This document shows, one piece after another, positions 6,241 to 10,040 of a stretch of DNA of 10,040 nucleotides (position 1 is its first letter; every line of letters starts with the position of its first letter). Made by a program: the position numbers and the translations under genes. Source of the DNA: Gammaproteobacteria bacterium (GTDB lineage: Bacteria; Pseudomonadota; Gammaproteobacteria; Comchoanobacterales; Comchoanobacteraceae); NCBI GenBank assembly GCA_029243665.1, contig JAQWRO010000058.1:1-10040 (forward strand), read 5' to 3'. The notes beneath the pieces were generated by a model. It saw only the letters and a program-made list of their open reading frames with translations. It was not told where the DNA came from and did not search any database.

Positions 6241-8919
6241 ATGGTAAAAAAGGTATTTATAAGTGATCACAATGTAGCAGAAACCAATGAATGGGTAGAC
6301 GCATTACGTGATGTCATTGAAGCTGAAAACATTGATAGAGCCATGTTTTTAGTCAGTGCTTTAATTGAAAGAATTCGATTGGTCACAACATTACAACCTG
6401 TTGGCACTGTATCGCCAATGGTTAATACCATGCCAGAAGATCCTGAATTTCCTGCTCATGAAGAAGCGCATATGAAAGCCTTTGGCAATATGGTTCGTTG
6501 GAATGCAGCAGCCATGGTTGCAAAAGGTGCTAAAAGAGCCAGTGAGCTTGGCGGCCACATCGCAACTTATGCTTCCATCGCTGATATTTATTCAGTTGCA
6601 CTGGCGTATTTTTGTCGTGGCAGAAGTGGTGATCGTTTAGAAGATTTGGTTTACTACCAAGGTCATTCAACACCCGGAATTTATTCAAGAAGTTTTCTAG
6701 AGGGCCGTTTAACAGCTGAACAACTAGAATATTTTAGACAAGAAACTAGAGGTAAGGGCGTTGCTTCTTATCCACATCCGTGGACCATGCCTGATTATTG
6801 GCAGTTTGCTACTGTATCCATGGGATTAACTGCTGTTCAGTCCATTTATCAAGCCAGGTTGCAAAAATACTTGATGGCAAGAAAATTACTTCCCGAAAGT
6901 GACCGTCGTGTTTGGGCATTTATGGGTGATGGTGAAATGGATGAGATTGAATCATTAGGTGGTATTCGAGTTGCTGCAAGAGAAAACCTTGATAACCTTA
7001 TTTATGTTATTAACTGTAACCTCCAAAGACTGGATGGTCCTGTATGTGCCAACCATAATGTCATTGATGAGCTAGAAGGCATGTTTATTGGTGCTGGCTG
7101 GCGTGTCATCAAAGGTGTTTGGAATCGAGCCATGGATCGTTTATTAGCCAAAGACCATGAAGGTGTCTTAAAAGCTAAGCTGTCCAATTTTAACGATGGT
7201 GAACTCCAACGTTTTGGTGGTTTAAGTGCGAAACAGATTAGAGAAGAAGTTTTTGAATCTGATCCAAAGCTTAAAGCAATGGTTGAAGGCTGGTCAGATG
7301 AGGACTTTGCTGAATTAGGTCGTGCAGGTCATGATTATGAAAAGATCTTTTCTGCTTTCAATGCGGCTCAAAAAACCAAGGGACAACCAACTGTCGTACT
7401 GTTAATGACCACGAAAGGCTACGGTGTACCCGGGGTTGCAGCAACAAATACCGCACATAACACAAAAAAAATGGCAGAGGAAACGCTGATCACATATGCC
7501 AAGCAATTGGGTATTCCATTATCCGAAGAAAAAGCTGCTCAGGCTGAATTCTATCGCCCAGGTGAAGACGATGCAGCGCTTAAGTTCATTCGTCAAAGAA
7601 GACAGGCTTTAGGTGGATATATTCCTAAGCGACATCAAGAGGCTGATGTCCTAAAGGCGCCTGCGTTAAGTACGTTTGCCTCTGTTTGTGAAGGCAGTAA
7701 AGATCGAGAAGTATCTTCTACAATGATGCTTGTTAGAATTTTAAGCTTATTGTTGAGAGAAGCACATTTAAAAGACCGTTTGGTACCAATTGTCCCAGAT
7801 GAGTCCAGAACATTCGGTATGGAAGGGCTTTTTAGGCAAATTGGTATTTATTCGCCAATGGGTCAGCAATATACTCCTGTCGATGCTGGTTCCATTATGT
7901 ACTACAAAGAGTCTAAAGATGGCCAGTACATTCAGGAAGGTGTGAATGAAGGTGGCGCGGTCAGTTCTTGGATCGCTGCAGCCACTTCTTACAGTAGTAA
8001 TGGTTTGAGTTTGATTCCGTTTTACATCTATTATTCAATGTTTGGTTTTCAGCGTGTTGGGGATTATCTATGGGCTGCAGGCGATATGCGTGCACGAGGC
8101 TTTTTGATTGGTGCAACAGCAGGAAGAACAACCCTTGCTGGTGAAGGCCTACAGCACAACGATGGTAACAGTTTGCATATCTCAAGCTTGATTCCAAACT
8201 GTGTCAGTTACGACCCAACTTATGGCTATGAATTAGCTGTGATCATTCAAAACGGGATATACCGTATGTATGAAAAACAAGAAGACGTGTTTTTCTATGT
8301 TTCAGTCATGAACGAAAACTACATTCATCCAGCCATGCCTGAAGGTGTTGAAGAGGACATTATCAAAGGGATGTATCTTTTGGATGGTGAAGATAAAGCT
8401 CAAGTTCACTTAATGGGTTCAGGAACCATCTTAAGAGAAGTGGAAAAAGCCAAAACGTTATTAGAAAGTGACTTTAACATCAAAGCCAATGTTTGGAGTG
8501 TAACCAGTTTTACAGAGCTTGCACGTGAAGCAGCTGATGTTGAAAGACGTAACCGCGTCTGTGTTGAAGCTGAAGAAAAGCATAGCCACATTGAGACATG
8601 CCTAAACGATGGTTTACCTGTTGTAGTTGCTACTGATTATGTTAAAACTTATCCACAACAAGTACAGCCTTACATTAATAATCCGATGACCGTTTTAGGT
8701 ACTGATGGCTTTGGGCGAAGTGATACACGTTCTGAATTAAGACAGTTCCATGAAGTGAATGCCAACCATATTGCATATGCTGCTTTATATCATGCCTATA
8801 AAGCAGGCACTCTTACAAAAGATGTTCTAATTGATGCTAAGCAAAAATTAGATATTCCTGACGAAGATCCACAGTCTACAGTTGCTGATTTATATCAGGG
8901 TATTAAGGAGGATGTCTAA
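6241..8919 (+). CDS. aceE: Pyruvate dehydrogenase E1 component, homodimeric type
   Basis: This 892-residue thiamine-diphosphate enzyme decarboxylates pyruvate and passes the acetyl group to the lipoyl domains of AceF, the entry step into acetyl-CoA in the cytosolic PDH complex. Its length matches E. coli AceE (887). The ThDP-binding motif runs from GDGE (229-232) to NCN (258-260). H406 in NTAHNTKKM matches active-loop H407 of the E. coli enzyme, and E570 in QEGVNEGG matches the cofactor-activating E571. Long conserved stretches include EGLFRQIGIYSP, FYIYYSMFGFQR and VLGTDGFGRSDT. The ATG at 6241 has a GAGG site 5 bases upstream. The stop codon overlaps the aceF start by one base, and the aceF ribosome binding site lies inside this gene. 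No nearby pdhR homologue is seen in the window. Confidence 0.98.
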   Translation: MVKKVFISDHNVAETNEWVDALRDVIEAENIDRAMFLVSALIERIRLVTTLQPVGTVSPMVNTMPEDPEFPAHEEAHMKAFGNMVRWNAAAMVAKGAKRASELGGHIATYASIADIYSVALAYFCRGRSGDRLEDLVYYQGHSTPGIYSRSFLEGRLTAEQLEYFRQETRGKGVASYPHPWTMPDYWQFATVSMGLTAVQSIYQARLQKYLMARKLLPESDRRVWAFMGDGEMDEIESLGGIRVAARENLDNLIYVINCNLQRLDGPVCANHNVIDELEGMFIGAGWRVIKGVWNRAMDRLLAKDHEGVLKAKLSNFNDGELQRFGGLSAKQIREEVFESDPKLKAMVEGWSDEDFAELGRAGHDYEKIFSAFNAAQKTKGQPTVVLLMTTKGYGVPGVAATNTAHNTKKMAEETLITYAKQLGIPLSEEKAAQAEFYRPGEDDAALKFIRQRRQALGGYIPKRHQEADVLKAPALSTFASVCEGSKDREVSSTMMLVRILSLLLREAHLKDRLVPIVPDESRTFGMEGLFRQIGIYSPMGQQYTPVDAGSIMYYKESKDGQYIQEGVNEGGAVSSWIAAATSYSSNGLSLIPFYIYYSMFGFQRVGDYLWAAGDMRARGFLIGATAGRTTLAGEGLQHNDGNSLHISSLIPNCVSYDPTYGYELAVIIQNGIYRMYEKQEDVFFYVSVMNENYIHPAMPEGVEEDIIKGMYLLDGEDKAQVHLMGSGTILREVEKAKTLLESDFNIKANVWSVTSFTELAREAADVERRNRVCVEAEEKHSHIETCLNDGLPVVVATDYVKTYPQQVQPYINNPMTVLGTDGFGRSDTRSELRQFHEVNANHIAYAALYHAYKAGTLTKDVLIDAKQKLDIPDEDPQSTVADLYQGIKEDV
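8905..8911 (+). promoter_or_regulatory. Ribosome binding site of aceF inside the aceE 3' end
   Basis: AAGGAGG lies within the last aceE codons, 7 bases before the aceF ATG at 8919. Together with the TAATG stop/start overlap it indicates tight translational coupling and fixes the aceF start. Confidence 0.9.
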
Positions 8920-10040
8920 TGACTAAATTACTTATACCTGATCTTGGTGGTGCCAGCGACGTAACAATTATCGAGGTTTTAGTCAAACCTGGTGATCACA
9001 TTGAAGTTGATCAACCTATCTTAACATTAGAAGGTGAAAAGGCGACGATGGAAGTACCTGCAACGGAAGCAGGTGAAGTAGCACAGGTATTGGTTAATGT
9101 CGGCGATACAGTCAATGTGGGCGATGCCGTTTTAGAATTAACTGCTAATACTACTGCAACCCCAAATGCTACTGAAACTACTTCAGAAGAAACGTCAACT
9201 GAAACTATGGCTACACAAACGCCAGAGAAGAACGAGCCACAATTACAAACGTTAATGATTCCTGATTTAGGGGGCGCAGACAGCGCACAAGTCATAGAGT
9301 GTTTAGTGCAGGTGGGCGATACCATTACAGTTGATCAGCCTGTGTTAACCTTGGAGGGTGAGAAGGCAACTATGGAAGTGCCTGCTGTTGAAGCAGGGGA
9401 AATCAAAGCCATTCATGTGAATGTTGGCGACCAAATTAAGCAAGGTCAACCGATGATTGATGTGCTGACTGAGGGCAGTACAGCTGTGTCAGTGGCAACA
9501 CCTGAGTCTACACAGAAGCCTGTGGCTAGTGAGCCTCAAAAACCTGTTGTGCAGCAGCCAACGCCAACCGTAGCTAAGCCAGCTACCCATGAGCCGTTGC
9601 CATCATTTGATAAAGTGTATGCTGGTCCCAGTGTCAGACGTTATGCTCGTGAATTTGGGATTGATTTGAATCAAATTAAAGGTACTGGTCAAAAAGGACG
9701 TATCCAAAAAGAAGATTTAATTCAATTTGTCAAAGCAAGACTGAGTCAGGCTGGGTCAACTGGCGGCGCTGCTTTACCAACCATGCCATCGATTGACTTT
9801 AGTCAATTTGGATCGGTCGAAACTAAACCTTTATCAAAGATTAAACAAATCACTGGTAAAAACATGGTGCGTAATTGGTTAAACATTCCACATGTCACCC
9901 AATTTGGCCAAGCAGACATCACTTTATTGGATCAAAACTTTAAAGAATTTAAGTCAATGCTTAAAGCACAAGGCAAGCGTATTACACAGCTGCCATTCTT
10001 GATGAAGGCATTGGTGTTGGCTTTAAAAGAATTTCCTGAG
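8919..10040 (+). CDS. aceF: Pyruvate dehydrogenase E2, dihydrolipoamide acetyltransferase (3' end beyond window)
   Basis: Only the first 374 residues are in the window. AceF forms the core of the PDH complex and transfers acetyl groups from lipoyl arms to CoA. Domains in order: lipoyl domain 1 (about 1-77, lipoylated K41 in EGEKATMEVP), a Thr/Glu-rich linker, lipoyl domain 2 (about 110-185, K149 in the same motif), a Pro/Ala/Gln-rich flexible linker (about 186-230), the E1/E3-binding domain (about 235-272, AGPSVRRYAREFGID and GTGQKGRIQKEDL), and the start of the catalytic acyltransferase domain (from about 300, PLSKIKQITGKNMVRNW). The catalytic HxxxD motif lies outside. E. coli AceF has three lipoyl domains; two, as here, are common in other gammaproteobacteria and betaproteobacteria. 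Both lipoyl motifs read EKA rather than the commoner DKA. The gene follows aceE with a 1-nt overlap. Confidence 0.97.
   Translation, partial: MTKLLIPDLGGASDVTIIEVLVKPGDHIEVDQPILTLEGEKATMEVPATEAGEVAQVLVNVGDTVNVGDAVLELTANTTATPNATETTSEETSTETMATQTPEKNEPQLQTLMIPDLGGADSAQVIECLVQVGDTITVDQPVLTLEGEKATMEVPAVEAGEIKAIHVNVGDQIKQGQPMIDVLTEGSTAVSVATPESTQKPVASEPQKPVVQQPTPTVAKPATHEPLPSFDKVYAGPSVRRYAREFGIDLNQIKGTGQKGRIQKEDLIQFVKARLSQAGSTGGAALPTMPSIDFSQFGSVETKPLSKIKQITGKNMVRNWLNIPHVTQFGQADITLLDQNFKEFKSMLKAQGKRITQLPFLMKALVLALKEFPE
8928..9473 (+). repeat. Internal duplication encoding the two lipoyl domains of AceF
   Basis: The segment from about 8928 to 9149 recurs at 9252 to 9473, with a shift of 324 bases and no length change through the core. 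Around the lipoyl lysines 14 residues are identical, yet seven codons differ, all at the third base. This indicates an old duplication kept by protein-level selection, not a recent repeat or an assembly error. Confidence 0.85.

Noticed and set aside
9011..9325. Open frame of 104 codons on the minus strand, rich in Val, Ser and Thr
   Set aside because: It is exactly antisense to the lipoyl domains and linker of aceF, has low-complexity composition and resembles no known protein. The plus strand is clearly coding.

Overview
The window is AT-rich chromosomal DNA from a bacterium that looks like a gammaproteobacterium. The evidence is a homodimer-type pyruvate dehydrogenase E1 (aceE) followed directly by aceF, a Uup-type ABC-F ATPase, and a type A RNase P RNA. 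The low GC content and a CADD-type protein (best known from Chlamydia, Rickettsia and some other proteobacteria) would fit a host-associated or Legionellales-like lineage. That placement is an inference; no species-level marker is visible.

Left part (1-2619), all on the plus strand: an unrecognised multi-pass membrane protein with a soluble Pro/Ser/His-rich tail; a CADD/PqqC-fold protein that keeps the ligands and the sacrificial Tyr and Lys linked to self-sacrificing p-aminobenzoate (folate precursor) synthesis; and, 3 nt later in the same frame, a 362-residue protein of unknown function with weak kinase-like motifs. The last two form a tight pair.

Middle (2620-4296): an AT-rich spacer with A/T-tracts repeating about every 10 bp, then a near-consensus sigma-70 promoter, then rnpB. 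Its RNA core is well conserved, but hairpins corresponding to P3 and P9 are minimal or missing. A CPA2-type cation/proton antiporter starts about 25 nt after rnpB with no terminator visible between them. Its 3' end meets the convergent uup gene in a long inverted repeat that encodes part of both C-termini.

Right part (4276-10040): uup on the minus strand; a divergent intergenic region of about 150 bp; then aceE and aceF, coupled by a one-base stop/start overlap. aceF is cut by the window edge after two lipoyl domains, the peripheral subunit-binding domain and the beginning of the acyltransferase domain. aceE and aceF together convert pyruvate to acetyl-CoA; the E3 gene (lpd), if it is in the operon, lies beyond the window.

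Most of the window is housekeeping DNA. The items most worth a second look are the CADD gene with its unknown partner, the phased A-tracts and reduced architecture at rnpB, and the shared hairpin between the convergent genes. I found no mobile element, CRISPR array, tRNA or obvious defence system.
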